A DNA stretch of 64,000 nt. It comes from Amarolinea aalborgensis (GTDB lineage Bacteria; Chloroflexota; Anaerolineae; SSC4; Amarolineaceae). Each line of letters opens with the position of its first letter. The first letter of the stretch is position 1. The translations under genes and the position numbers were made by a program. The stretch spans positions 186,001 to 250,000 of the forward strand of contig NZ_UETR01000005.1 of assembly GCF_900491745.1 (NCBI RefSeq), read 5' to 3'. Positions 16,290 to 25,501 of this stretch are shown piece after piece. Below the pieces are notes generated by a model, which worked only from the letters and a program-made list of their open reading frames with translations, searched no databases and was not told where the DNA came from.

Positions 16290-18641
16290 ATGCCAAAGAC
16301 CCAATCGCCGCCGCCAGCCAAATCAACTGTGCAACCGCCGCCCAGTCCCGACTCGATGACAACCGAGACGATCGGCCTGGTCATCCTGGCGGTGGGCGCG
16401 GTCGCGCTGCTGAGCGTGGGGCAGGCAACGCCGGGCGCGGCGCCTCTCTTGCGCCAACTGTCCGGCTGGGGCGCCGTGCCGTTGAGCCTGGCGATCATGA
16501 TCGCCGGCCTCTTGCTGATGGTGCAGCGCTTCGTCAAGATCACCTGGCGCTGGCCGATGATCGTCGGCGTTGAACTGCTGCTGACGGGACTGCTGGCGTT
16601 GACGCATCTGTGGTGGGGCGGGGATGACCCGCTGCGATGGGCGCAGGCGGGTCGCGGCGGCGGCTACTTGGGATGGGCGCTTAGCAGCCTCCTGCACGAC
16701 AGCGTCGGTGCGGGCGTCAGCGCCCTGCTGTTGATTGTCATGGCCGGCGCCGGCGGCTATCTCATTCTGCGCCCCATCTGGCAATGGCTGCTTTACTACC
16801 TGCTGCGCGCGCTCGATTGGCTGCGCGGTGAAGCGCCGCGCTTTGATCCCACCGCCGGCCGCCAACTGGCCGCGCCGCCCCCAGCGCCCGTGTGGGAGCA
16901 AAACCCCCTGCCCGTTCCGCCCAAACCCCAACCAGCAGCCAAACGGCCCGCAACCGCTCCTCCCAAAGTTGGCGTCCAGGCAACGGCCCGATCCGCGCCC
17001 CCAACCGCCGTGGCCGCGTCCAGTGGAGAAGCGTCAGCAGCGGAGACTGCTGCGCCGCTGCGCCCCAGCCCGCGCCCGGCGGCCGCCGCGCCAGCCAAAG
17101 CCGCTGAGCCAGCCGCGCCCGGCCGCAAGCCAGCTATGCCCGCCCGTGCTGCGCCGCCGTCCCCGCCGGCTGTGGTCAACCCGGCCGCCCCGCCTGAACC
17201 GAAGCTGCCGCCGCTCAGTCTATTAGCGTCGGACAGCACACAACGCTTCGGCGAAGCGACTGTGCGTGAGATGGCAAACACGATCGAGCGCACCCTGGCC
17301 GCGTTCAATGTGCCGGCCAAGGTGGTCAACGTCAACCGCGGCCCCACCGTGACGCAGTTCGGCGTCGAACCGGGGTTCATCGAGCGCAACGGCGAGCGCT
17401 ACAAGGTGCGCGTCAGCAAGATCGAGCGCCTGAGCGATGATCTGGCCCTGGCCCTGGCGGCGTCATCCATTCGTATCGAGGCGCCGGTGCCGGGACGCCC
17501 CTACGTGGGCATCGAGGTTCCCAATCCACGCAGCACGCTGGTCACACTGCGCGGTGTGCTCGAAAGCCCTGAATTTCAGAAAATTGGCAGCAACCTGGCC
17601 GTCGCGCTGGGCAAGGATGTCAGCGGCGCGCCCGTGGCCGCTGACCTGAGCAAAATGCCGCATCTGCTGATTGCGGGCGCCACCGGCGCAGGCAAGTCGG
17701 TCTGCATCAACGCCATCATCACCAGCCTGCTCTACAAGAACACGCCCGACACCGTGCGCTTCCTGATGGTAGACCCCAAGATGGTCGAGCTGCCCATCTA
17801 CAACGGCATCCCGCACCTGCTGGCGCCGGTTGTCACCGAGGTGGAGGACGCCGTCGCCATGCTGACCTGGGCCACGGTGCAGATGGATGATCGCTATCGC
17901 AAGTTTGCCGAGGTGGGCGCGCGCAACGTGGCAAGCTACAACGAGAAGGCGGCCAAGCGCTCCGACATGACCCCGCTGCCCATGATCGTCGTCATCATTG
18001 ATGAACTGGCTGACCTGATGATGAGCGCTCCCGATGACGTAGAACGCCAAATCTGCCGCCTGGCGCAGATGGCGCGCGCCACCGGCATTCACCTGGTGCT
18101 GGCGACGCAGCGCCCGAGCGTGGATGTGGTCACCGGCTTGATCAAGGCCAACTTTCCTGCGCGCATCGCGTTTTCCGTCACCACGCAGATTGATTCGCGC
18201 GTCATCCTGGACACGCCGGGCGCAGAGAAACTGCTCGGTCGCGGCGACATGCTGCTGATGCTGTCTGACAGCGCCAAGCTGCGCCGCGTGCAGGGCTGCT
18301 ACGTCAGCGAGCGCGAGACCGAGCGCGTGGTCGCCTTCTGGCTGAAGCAAGCGCCGCCCGGCGACCATAAAGCGCCGCGACCGTGGGCAGGTTTGTTGGA
18401 GCAGCGTGAGGATGACAACGAACTGCAGGAAGCGCTCGGTGCGCTGCAAGGCCGCAAGCGCGTCTCCGCTTCGTTGCTCCAGCGCCAACTGCGCATCGGC
18501 TATCCCCGCGCGGCGCGGCTGATCGAACAGCTCGAAGCGAAGGGCTACGTCGGCCCGGATGAAGGCGGCGGGCGCTCGCGCCTGGTGCTGCTGGAGGAGG
18601 AGTCTGAGGTCGCCGACGATGGGGGAGACGAGGGGATTTAA
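16290..18641 (+). CDS. ftsK: DNA translocase FtsK/SpoIIIE
   Basis: A 783-residue septal DNA pump. The N-terminus has four membrane helices (about residues 25-175), followed by an Ala/Pro-rich linker (about 180-310). The motor domain begins with the alpha subdomain (PAKVVNVNRGPTVTQFGVEP) and has Walker A GATGAGKS near residue 462, Walker B MIVVIIDELADLMM near 570, and LATQRPSVDVVTGLIKANFP. The C-terminal gamma winged helix (LLQRQLRIGYPRAARLIEQLEAKGYVGP in pieces) reads KOPS-type sequences and activates XerCD-type recombination in known systems. Length is typical. It starts 17 bp after the S1 gene. Confidence 0.95.
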   Translation: MPKTQSPPPAKSTVQPPPSPDSMTTETIGLVILAVGAVALLSVGQATPGAAPLLRQLSGWGAVPLSLAIMIAGLLLMVQRFVKITWRWPMIVGVELLLTGLLALTHLWWGGDDPLRWAQAGRGGGYLGWALSSLLHDSVGAGVSALLLIVMAGAGGYLILRPIWQWLLYYLLRALDWLRGEAPRFDPTAGRQLAAPPPAPVWEQNPLPVPPKPQPAAKRPATAPPKVGVQATARSAPPTAVAASSGEASAAETAAPLRPSPRPAAAAPAKAAEPAAPGRKPAMPARAAPPSPPAVVNPAAPPEPKLPPLSLLASDSTQRFGEATVREMANTIERTLAAFNVPAKVVNVNRGPTVTQFGVEPGFIERNGERYKVRVSKIERLSDDLALALAASSIRIEAPVPGRPYVGIEVPNPRSTLVTLRGVLESPEFQKIGSNLAVALGKDVSGAPVAADLSKMPHLLIAGATGAGKSVCINAIITSLLYKNTPDTVRFLMVDPKMVELPIYNGIPHLLAPVVTEVEDAVAMLTWATVQMDDRYRKFAEVGARNVASYNEKAAKRSDMTPLPMIVVIIDELADLMMSAPDDVERQICRLAQMARATGIHLVLATQRPSVDVVTGLIKANFPARIAFSVTTQIDSRVILDTPGAEKLLGRGDMLLMLSDSAKLRRVQGCYVSERETERVVAFWLKQAPPGDHKAPRPWAGLLEQREDDNELQEALGALQGRKRVSASLLQRQLRIGYPRAARLIEQLEAKGYVGPDEGGGRSRLVLLEEESEVADDGGDEGI

Positions 18642-18714
18642 TCAAGCGTCAAGGATGTCGGCATCCGGCCGGAGTCGTAGCCTGCCCGGAAGTCTCGTGA
18701 TGTCAGGCAACGAT

Positions 18715-18783
18715 ACTGCAAGCGGGCACGAATTGCGCTCTTTTTTCTTAAGCGGAAAAGCGAAATCTATTCCCGCTTGCAGT
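18715..18783. repeat. 12-bp perfect inverted repeat
   Basis: ACTGCAAGCGGG at 18715-18726 is repeated in inverse orientation at 18772-18783 around a 45-nt AT-richer centre. It lies between convergent ftsK and vapC. It may fold as an RNA hairpin and stop transcription, but there is no clear T tract after it; a decayed mini-element is the alternative. Confidence 0.45.
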
Positions 18784-18796
18784 AGAGGTGAGGATA

Positions 18797-19198
18797 TCAC
18801 CAGATTGTGCTCACACTGGACAATTGTATTTTGCTATCTCGGCTGATAACAGGCACACCCAAGGTCAAAGCGGTGGCAGCAATGATGCGATCCGGCATAT
18901 CGGGCACCTGATCACGTGCAACAAGATGGAGGGAGCCGGCCACGGTTTCGTCAAGCGGAACAACCACCAGTACGGCATCCTGACCGCGGATTGCACTCGG
19001 CAGACGAGCGTAGGTGTCTGCCTGGATGCGTCCTTTCTCTGTCAAGTACACGATTTCTACCAATGTGATCGCAGAAAACGCGATTTGATCACCACTGGTG
19101 GCGGTTCGTTCAATGGTGTTTCGAGCGTTGACAGACAAACGACCATCAGCATAGAGATACCAAATGACGGTGTGTGTGTCGGCGACAGCGCGTATCAT
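18797..19198 (-). CDS. vapC: VapC-like PIN-domain toxin
   Basis: A 133-residue PIN ribonuclease, toxin of a type II module. Start ATG 19198 overlaps the antitoxin stop (ATGA). Conserved acidic residues are in place: Asp near the N-terminus in AVADTHTVIWYL, Glu in ITLVEIVYL, Asp in MPDRIIAATAL and Asp in VISRDSKI. Members cut tRNA or other RNA when not bound by the partner. Expression and neutralisation are expected from the overlapping upstream gene. Confidence 0.85.
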   Translation of the reverse strand: MIRAVADTHTVIWYLYADGRLSVNARNTIERTATSGDQIAFSAITLVEIVYLTEKGRIQADTYARLPSAIRGQDAVLVVVPLDETVAGSLHLVARDQVPDMPDRIIAATALTLGVPVISRDSKIQLSSVSTIW

Positions 19199-19440
19199 CT
19201 GATGTCCTCTCGCGGGAAGTTGCCCCATTCCTCCTGGCGAGCCTGGTCAATCTCCTCGGCTGATGGTGCTGGACCTGAGTCGGCCCAGAGACCCCATAGG
19301 GACTTGCGGGGTTTGGGTGGGGCCAAGAAGAGATCGCGCTCGATCTCGGGGGCCATATGTTCGATCAGACGAATTTTATCGCGCGGCGATAATCGCTTTG
19401 CCAGGTCAAACACTTCGTTTAGGGTCGCTGTGCTTTGCAT
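19195..19440 (-). CDS. VapB-like antitoxin
   Basis: An 81-residue small protein directly upstream of, and overlapping, the PIN toxin gene. The N-terminal half (LNEVFDLAKRLSPRDKIRLIEHM) resembles the leading helices of antitoxins of the DUF2281/addiction-module type; the C-terminal half is Pro/Trp-rich and acidic and likely wraps the toxin. It lacks an obvious ribbon-helix-helix or AbrB motif, so the DNA-binding mode is unclear. The function rests mainly on gene order and overlap. Confidence 0.75.
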   Translation of the reverse strand: MQSTATLNEVFDLAKRLSPRDKIRLIEHMAPEIERDLFLAPPKPRKSLWGLWADSGPAPSAEEIDQARQEEWGNFPREDIR

Positions 19441-19591
19441 GATCCACCGTTACCTCTGGAAGATAATTCAACTTCCGTCTCAACTGCTCAATTCTACTCC
19501 ATTCCTCGCTTCCTGACAACCACAGTTCCTATGAGCAACTTGCCTGCAGAGGCGTGAGCATGGTTGTACACCTGCGTCTTGGGCGATGCGG

Positions 19592-22573
19592 TCATCGCAG
19601 AGCCGTGGGGCCAGTCTCTCCTGCCTCTGCTGCGTTGACTCGTTCGTCCGCCTGCTGTGCGGCCAGGAACACCACGCGCAGCAGGTGCAGTTCTTCGTAA
19701 GGAATCGTCTGCCCGCAGGCGTCGTAGATGGGCGCAAGGCGCTGAGGGCCGAGCATGGCCAGGTGTTCCATCACCTGGGCCTGCTGCGCGGGCGCCAGGC
19801 TCGAGGCCGCCAGGACAGGCGCAGGGTCAACCGCATGACCGGCGCGCAGGTAGTCGTAGAGATGACTGAGAATGGTGCTCTTTTGTACGCCGTACAAGGC
19901 TTGTAACTGCGCAATCGTGCGCCCGGCCGCGAACAGCTCGCCCACCTCTTCGAAACGCCGCTTGCCGTTGATGCTGCTGACCACGACGGGTGGGTCGGCC
20001 GGCCTGGACTGCTCTGGCAGCCCCAACTCCGTGCAGTGCGCGCGCAGCACCGCCAAAAACGCCTCTCCGTATTTTTGCAGCTTGACCTGCCCCACGCCGT
20101 TGATGTCCAACAGGCGCGCGGCCGACTGCGGGTAATAGGTCGCCATCTCCAACAGGGTCCGATCCGAGAAGATGATATAGGGCGGCAAATTCGCTGCGTC
20201 GGCCAGGCGCCTGCGCACCTCGCGCAGCTTTTGGAACAAAACCTCATCGTGCGGTGGAGCGGCCGCGGGCGCCTGGATGGACGCGGCCGCCTGCGCCACG
20301 CTGACCGCGCGCCGTCCCTGGAGCACCTCATCCCCAAGCGCCGTGAGCGCGAGCGAGCCAAACTGCATGTCCTGCGCGGCCAGCCCCTGGGTGATGAACT
20401 GCTGCGCCAGGCGTCGCCACTCGGGTATGGCGAGATCCTTGCCGCTGCCGTACATGGGCAATTGATGGTGGCGAGCGTTGAGCACAGGCTGCGCCTGCGA
20501 GCCGCGCAGCACATGGATGATGTGCATCACCCCAAAGCGTTGACCGGTCTGGACCACCGCGGCCAGGAACTTGCGCGCCGCCTCTGTCACATCAGTTTGC
20601 GCCGCGGGCGCGGCCTGGCTTAGGCAGCGGTCGCACATGGCGCACGTCGGCTGCGCGGCCGCCTCGCCAAAATAGTCGAGCAGCGGCAGCCGGCGGCAGT
20701 CTGAGGATTCCACGAAACGGAGCAGGGCCTGCAAGCGCGCCTGTTTACCGGGGCGTTCCGACGCCGCGCCTTGTTCGATGAAGCGGGCAATCGTGCCGAT
20801 GTCTTGTCTGCCGACGAGCAGCAGGCAGTCGGCGCGCAGGCCATCGCGGCCGGCGCGGCCGATCTGCTGGTAATAGCTTTCGATGTTCTCGGGCAGGTTG
20901 TAGTGGACGATGAAACGCACGTTTGACTTGTTGATGCCCATGCCAAAAGCGATGGTGGCGACCATGATGGGCATTTCGTCACGCACGAAGCGGCGCTGGT
21001 TCTCGCGGCGGGTGTTATCGTCCAGTCCGGCATGGTAGGGTAGGGCCCGATAGCCGTGTCCATTCAACTGCGCGGCCAGGGTGTCCACCTGCTGCCGCGT
21101 GCTGCAGTAGATGATGCCGGACTCGTCGGCATGTTGGGCCAGAAAATCCAACACCTGTCTCAAGCCGTCCATGCGGGGTTGGGCGGCCAGGTACAAATTG
21201 GGGCGGTCGAAGCTGGCGACAAATTCGTGCGCGCGATCAAAGCCCAGGATGGTCTGGATGTCGTCGCGCACGCGTGCGGTGGCGGTGGCCGTCAGCGCCA
21301 CACACACCGCCTGCGGATAGCGTTGACGCACCGCTAACAGCTGCCGGTACTCCGGTCGAAAGTCGTGCCCCCACGAGGAAATGCAGTGCGCTTCGTCAAT
21401 CGTCAGGCAATCCACGGCGCATTGATCGAGCAAAAGCAACGTCTCTGGCCGCAGCAGCGTTTCCGGCGACACGTACAGCAGTTTGACCTCGCCCTGCCTG
21501 ATCGCAGCGGTCGTGGCAAGATAACGGCTGTAGTCCAGGGTGCTGTTGAGGAAGGCTGCGGGCACACCCAGCTCGTGCAATTGGTCCACCTGGTCTTGCA
21601 TCAGCGCAATGAGCGGCGAAACGACGACGGTCAGACCGGCGAAAAGCAAGGCGGGCAGTTGGTAGCAGAGCGATTTGCCGCCGCCGGTGGGCATGACCAC
21701 CAGGGTATCCTTGCGTTGCCCAATGCAGCGGATGATCTCGGCTTGCAGCGGACGGAAGCTGTCGTAGCCAAAGACCGATTTGAGCAGCCGCAGCGACGCC
21801 TGTGGATCAACGTCCAATCTCTGGGCGATTGCGCGCAGCGGTCGCGCCCCAGGGTTGGGCGGCGACGCCGCCCCGGCGCCAGGCGGCGCTGCGTCAGGGC
21901 TAATGGGCGCGGCTGCGGCCGAAGGCAAGCCTGGCGTAGGCACTGCGGTCAAGCGTCGCGGCAGGAACCAACCAGAGAGCTGCAAGAAACAGCGATATTC
22001 CACGTCGGGGTTGGTCTCCGGCCGCCACCAGTGCGCCAGGGACACGCGCACGACCGCGCCAGCCGAAATCTCGGCCAACGGTTCTTGAAAACCAACAAAG
22101 GTGAGGGTGCGGCCGCCATTGGGCGTGGGGTAACGATAACGAATGCGTTTGGCGTCATCCGCCCGTGTCAGCGCCTGCGCCGGTCGCCAAAACATGGTGC
22201 TGTAGAGTGGAATGCCGGTGCGCGCGGTGATGTAGAGGACGCCGCCGGGCGTGGCTTGGAGCAGTCCATCATAGAGGGCTTCGATGCCGCCGGGGCGGGG
22301 CGGCATGAATCGTTCAATGAAGGGCAGCGGATCGCTCATCGGGCCTAGCCGCCGCCGCTCATGAACGATCACGTTCTCGGTATGGGGTGGGACGAGCTCG
22401 CGCGCGGGCGCAGCCTCAACCTCCCACACGTCGCCGACGGCATACTCCATGCCGGCCTGCTCATTCGTGGCCGCATTGGCCGCGACCAGACGCACGCTCT
22501 GTCCCTCGAAGCTGATTCCGCCGATGCACGCCCCGTTGCCTATCCGCGTCTTGGCGACAATTAGAACTTTCAC
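19592..22573 (-). CDS. recQ: RecQ-family helicase with N-terminal dual-OB-like module
   Basis: A 993-residue ATP-dependent 3'-5' DNA helicase. The start is taken at GTG 22573 (KVLIVAKTRIGNGACIGG follows), which gives a 25-bp gap to the gene upstream. Residues 1-210 are not RecQ; they look like a dual-OB-type module found in front of some repair or defence proteins (KVLIVAKTRIGN..., SLAHWWRPE). After a Pro/Ala linker come the helicase lobes (Walker A MPTGGGKSLCYQLP, TIDEAHCISSWGHDFR, QQIGRAGRDGLRADCLLL), the zinc-binding RQC Cys cluster (CAMCDRC), an HRDC domain (LREVRRRLADAANLPPYIIF) and a RecQ C-terminal HTH. Ordinary RecQ is about 600-700 residues. It forms a pair with the DUF488 gene. Confidence 0.88.
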   Translation of the reverse strand: MKVLIVAKTRIGNGACIGGISFEGQSVRLVAANAATNEQAGMEYAVGDVWEVEAAPARELVPPHTENVIVHERRRLGPMSDPLPFIERFMPPRPGGIEALYDGLLQATPGGVLYITARTGIPLYSTMFWRPAQALTRADDAKRIRYRYPTPNGGRTLTFVGFQEPLAEISAGAVVRVSLAHWWRPETNPDVEYRCFLQLSGWFLPRRLTAVPTPGLPSAAAAPISPDAAPPGAGAASPPNPGARPLRAIAQRLDVDPQASLRLLKSVFGYDSFRPLQAEIIRCIGQRKDTLVVMPTGGGKSLCYQLPALLFAGLTVVVSPLIALMQDQVDQLHELGVPAAFLNSTLDYSRYLATTAAIRQGEVKLLYVSPETLLRPETLLLLDQCAVDCLTIDEAHCISSWGHDFRPEYRQLLAVRQRYPQAVCVALTATATARVRDDIQTILGFDRAHEFVASFDRPNLYLAAQPRMDGLRQVLDFLAQHADESGIIYCSTRQQVDTLAAQLNGHGYRALPYHAGLDDNTRRENQRRFVRDEMPIMVATIAFGMGINKSNVRFIVHYNLPENIESYYQQIGRAGRDGLRADCLLLVGRQDIGTIARFIEQGAASERPGKQARLQALLRFVESSDCRRLPLLDYFGEAAAQPTCAMCDRCLSQAAPAAQTDVTEAARKFLAAVVQTGQRFGVMHIIHVLRGSQAQPVLNARHHQLPMYGSGKDLAIPEWRRLAQQFITQGLAAQDMQFGSLALTALGDEVLQGRRAVSVAQAAASIQAPAAAPPHDEVLFQKLREVRRRLADAANLPPYIIFSDRTLLEMATYYPQSAARLLDINGVGQVKLQKYGEAFLAVLRAHCTELGLPEQSRPADPPVVVSSINGKRRFEEVGELFAAGRTIAQLQALYGVQKSTILSHLYDYLRAGHAVDPAPVLAASSLAPAQQAQVMEHLAMLGPQRLAPIYDACGQTIPYEELHLLRVVFLAAQQADERVNAAEAGETGPTALR

Positions 22574-22598
22574 AAGATGCCTACACGAATCAGTTCGA

Positions 22599-23213
22599 TC
22601 ATTCGCTATCCTCATCATACGCCAGGCTATCCGTGTCGCCTTCTTCATCTGCAGGCTGCGCGTCGGCCGCCGCATACCGTTTGCGTGACGTGAAGGTCGG
22701 CGCGCCAAACAGGGTCAGTTGACCGCCGGTCAGGCGGGCGATGACAGCCTCCTGCGTCAGCGGTTGGTCATCCTCGTCCAGGTGCAGCACCGGAATATGC
22801 AGACCAGCCAACGACTCGCCGATCAGTTTGCTGCGATGGCATGCTTCCGGCCGTCCCTCGCTGCACATCAGCGCGACGCAGCGCTGCTGCTCGAACGCCC
22901 GACGAACCCGTTCGATGCCCTCCTGATAGGCGGCCGTTTGTTTGACTTTGTCATAGTCCACCTTGCCATCCGTATAGCAGGCGGAATCAACAGGCCGACC
23001 GCCCAGGACATCGCCCATGAACACATAACGAATATGACGCCGCTCACATGCGCGCGCCAGCGGTTCTTTGGAAAATTCCGGCTTGAAGCGCGAGTAAGGC
23101 GCAGAGCGGATATCAATCAGAAAAGCAATCTGCCGCGTTTGCAGCACCGCCAACAACTCTTCCACGGTGCGCGCGCCATAGCCGATGGTGTAGATTGGGA
23201 TTGGGTTGGTCAT
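22599..23213 (-). CDS. DUF488 family protein
   Basis: A 204-residue cytoplasmic protein of the DUF488 family. Hallmarks: YTIGYGARTVEELLAVL, LIDIRSAPYSRFKPEFSK, FMGDVLGG, and the Cys/His motif CSEGRPEACHR around residues 125-135. The C-terminal 40 residues are acidic and low complexity. Start ATG 23213 has AGGA at 9 nt; the longer frame to 23315 overlaps the kinase promoter. The enzymatic role of the family is not settled; genomic associations are with nucleic-acid metabolism. It is upstream of, and probably cotranscribed with, the RecQ gene. Confidence 0.85.
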   Translation of the reverse strand: MTNPIPIYTIGYGARTVEELLAVLQTRQIAFLIDIRSAPYSRFKPEFSKEPLARACERRHIRYVFMGDVLGGRPVDSACYTDGKVDYDKVKQTAAYQEGIERVRRAFEQQRCVALMCSEGRPEACHRSKLIGESLAGLHIPVLHLDEDDQPLTQEAVIARLTGGQLTLFGAPTFTSRKRYAAADAQPADEEGDTDSLAYDEDSE

Positions 23214-23299
23214 GTCGTGATTCCTATGGATGGCGGCAACTCTAGCACATCTTGCCGCGGGCGTCAATCTTGCTTGAGAATTTCTGCGGCATCGGTTTT

Positions 23300-23328
23300 T
23301 TGTCCTTTCCCACATTTTCGCCGATAAT
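23300..23328 (+). promoter_or_regulatory. Promoter of the kinase operon
   Basis: TTGTCC (23300-23305), 17-bp spacer, GATAAT (23323-23328); leader of about 70 nt to the ATG at 23405. The genes to 35058 follow with gaps of 55 bp or less, or overlaps. Confidence 0.5.
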
Positions 23329-23404
23329 AGAGCGACTGTGATCTTTCCTCGCAGGCAACAACGGTTCTGTTTCTCATCCTAGCTCACGCGCAAAGGCCCG
23401 ACCT

Positions 23405-25501
23405 ATGAATGGTTCACTCGTTGGCAAACGCCTCGGTAAGTATGAAGTCCAGGCCGAAATCGGCCGCGGCGGCATGGGCATCGTCTATCGCGGCTTTGAT
23501 CCGATGCTCCAGCGGCCGGTGGCGATCAAGGTGCTTCCGCCGCAGTTGGCGATGGATCCCGGCTTCGTGCGTCGTTTTCAACGCGAAGCGGTGATGGCCG
23601 CGCAGCTCAAACATCCAAACATCGTCACCATTCATGACGTGGGCGAGCAGGAGGACATCAACTTCATCGTCATGGAGTTCCTCGAAGGCGCGACGCTCGA
23701 TCGCTGGTTGGAACGCAGCGCTCTGAGTTTGGACCAGGTCAATCGCATTGTGCGCCAGGTCGCCGACGCCTTGGACTTCGCGCACAAGCGGGGAGTTGTA
23801 CACCGCGACATCAAACCGTCCAACATCATGGTCTCGGCCGAGGGGCATGTCACCCTCATGGACTTCGGCCTGGTGCGGGCGTCTGAAGGCGCCGCGCTGA
23901 CGCAAACCGGCGCGGTCATGGGCACGCCAGAGTACATGGCGCCAGAACAGGCGCAGGGGACGGTCGTTGATCATCGCGCGGACATCTACGCGTTCGGCAT
24001 TGTCGTCTATCGGTTGTTGGCGGGGCGGCTGCCCTTCGAACGCAACACGACGCCTGCCTTGATCCACGCGCACGTCTATGAAGCGCCGCCCCCGCTGCGT
24101 CAGCAGCGCCCCGATCTGCCGCCGGCGCTGGACGCCGTGGTGCTCAAGGCGATTGCCAAGCAGCCCGCTGATCGCTATCAAAGCGCCGGACAACTGGCGC
24201 GCGACTTCGAGGCGGCCATCGGCGGCAAGGCGCCAGTGCTCGCACCGCTCCCCCCGCCCGGCGCGCCGACTTCTGGTCGCCCGCCCACGCCGCCGCCTTC
24301 CGTCGGGCCAACGGTGCGCCCAGGCGCACGCTCTGTGCCGCCCACAGTCGCAGCCGGCCCTGCACGCCCCGGCACTCAGCCGCCCACCGCCGCGCGTCCC
24401 GCCAGCAAGATGCCCATCTTGATCGGCCTCCTGGGCGTACTGCTCGTGGCCGTGGTCGGCGGCGCGCTGCTGATGATGCAACGCGCCCCGAACCCGACCG
24501 CAACGCCAACGGCAGTCAAGTCAGCGCAGAACGGCAGCGAAGCGACCAATACGCCCGCACCCATCAAGGACACACCAACCAGCGCGGCAACTGCCATACC
24601 AACCTTGAAAGTCGTTGTCGTCGAGACATCCACGCCAACCCAAGCGGCGGCCGCGCCCACCAAGACGCCGATCCCGCCGACCCATACGCCGGTCCCAGCG
24701 ACCAGCACGCCGCTGCCGCCGACGAAGACCCCCGTACCGCCAACCAAAACTTCGCTGCCGCCGACCAAGGCCCCCACAAAACCGCCGGAGCCTGCCCGAC
24801 CGGGGCTGGTCTTCGACTTTGAACAGGACCTGACCTGGCGGCGGGGCACGCAGCCCTACGGAACGTTCACCCGTTCGGCTGAGCAGGCCAAAGGCGGCGC
24901 CAGCAGCGGCAAATTGGCCTATGACTTTGCGGCCGTGGCCGACAACTACGTCGTCTTGGAGGCGCGACCGGCCAAGGCCTTGTCTGGCCGCCCCACCGGC
25001 CTCACCGCCTGGGTCTATGGCGACGGTTCCGGCCATTTTCTGAACGTGTGGATCAAGGACCAGGCGAGCGAAGTGCGCGCCTACTCGTTCGGTCGCATCC
25101 AGCACCAGGGCTGGCAGCAGATGACCGCCTACTTCGACGACGCCGCGCCCTGGCCGGCGGGTCACATCAGCGGCCCGGACAACGGCGCGCTCGATTACCC
25201 GGTGAGCTTCTTTGCCTTCGTGCTCGACGGCGTACCCGATGGCTCGGCCAGCCGCGGCGCCATCTACCTGGACGAGGTCTTTACCACGACCGGGGCGATT
25301 CCGTCGGTGCCAACACCCACACCAAACGTCCCCCAGCCGCCGCCAACGACCACCGGCACCGCGCAGCTCACGTTAGCGCCAGGCAGCCGCGCCCTGGCCG
25401 CCACCGGAAGCATGTTAGGCCTGGGCTTGCTGCTCGGTTTTCTCTTGTTCAGTGACTGGCTCACCCGCCTGTGGCGCTGGCTGTGGGCGCATGGCGATTG
25501 A
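23405..25501 (+). CDS. Transmembrane Ser/Thr protein kinase 1, carbohydrate-binding-like ectodomain
   Basis: A 698-residue Hanks-type kinase. The cytoplasmic kinase domain (about 11-270) has the Gly loop IGRGGMGIVYRG, catalytic HRDIKPSN with Asp135, DFGLVRA and the APE motif MAPEQA. A Pro-rich juxtamembrane stretch leads to one helix (about 337-356, LIGLLGVLLVAVVGGALL). Outside the cell are a Thr/Pro-rich stalk and a galactose-binding-like beta-sandwich (about 466-625: WRRGTQPYG, GLTAWVYGDGSGHFLNVWIKD, FAFVLDGVPDG). A second hydrophobic helix lies at the extreme C-terminus (about 668-690), so the ectodomain may be a loop anchored at both ends. The first gene of the operon; its stop overlaps the next start (TGATG). 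Confidence 0.9.
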   Translation: MNGSLVGKRLGKYEVQAEIGRGGMGIVYRGFDPMLQRPVAIKVLPPQLAMDPGFVRRFQREAVMAAQLKHPNIVTIHDVGEQEDINFIVMEFLEGATLDRWLERSALSLDQVNRIVRQVADALDFAHKRGVVHRDIKPSNIMVSAEGHVTLMDFGLVRASEGAALTQTGAVMGTPEYMAPEQAQGTVVDHRADIYAFGIVVYRLLAGRLPFERNTTPALIHAHVYEAPPPLRQQRPDLPPALDAVVLKAIAKQPADRYQSAGQLARDFEAAIGGKAPVLAPLPPPGAPTSGRPPTPPPSVGPTVRPGARSVPPTVAAGPARPGTQPPTAARPASKMPILIGLLGVLLVAVVGGALLMMQRAPNPTATPTAVKSAQNGSEATNTPAPIKDTPTSAATAIPTLKVVVVETSTPTQAAAAPTKTPIPPTHTPVPATSTPLPPTKTPVPPTKTSLPPTKAPTKPPEPARPGLVFDFEQDLTWRRGTQPYGTFTRSAEQAKGGASSGKLAYDFAAVADNYVVLEARPAKALSGRPTGLTAWVYGDGSGHFLNVWIKDQASEVRAYSFGRIQHQGWQQMTAYFDDAAPWPAGHISGPDNGALDYPVSFFAFVLDGVPDGSASRGAIYLDEVFTTTGAIPSVPTPTPNVPQPPPTTTGTAQLTLAPGSRALAATGSMLGLGLLLGFLLFSDWLTRLWRWLWAHGD

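Noticed and set aside
17463..18488. A 341-codon minus-strand frame inside ftsK, and similar long antisense frames at 602-1663, 23414-24481 and 42224-43192
   Set aside because: High GC makes antisense frames long; each lies fully opposite a gene with strong family motifs.
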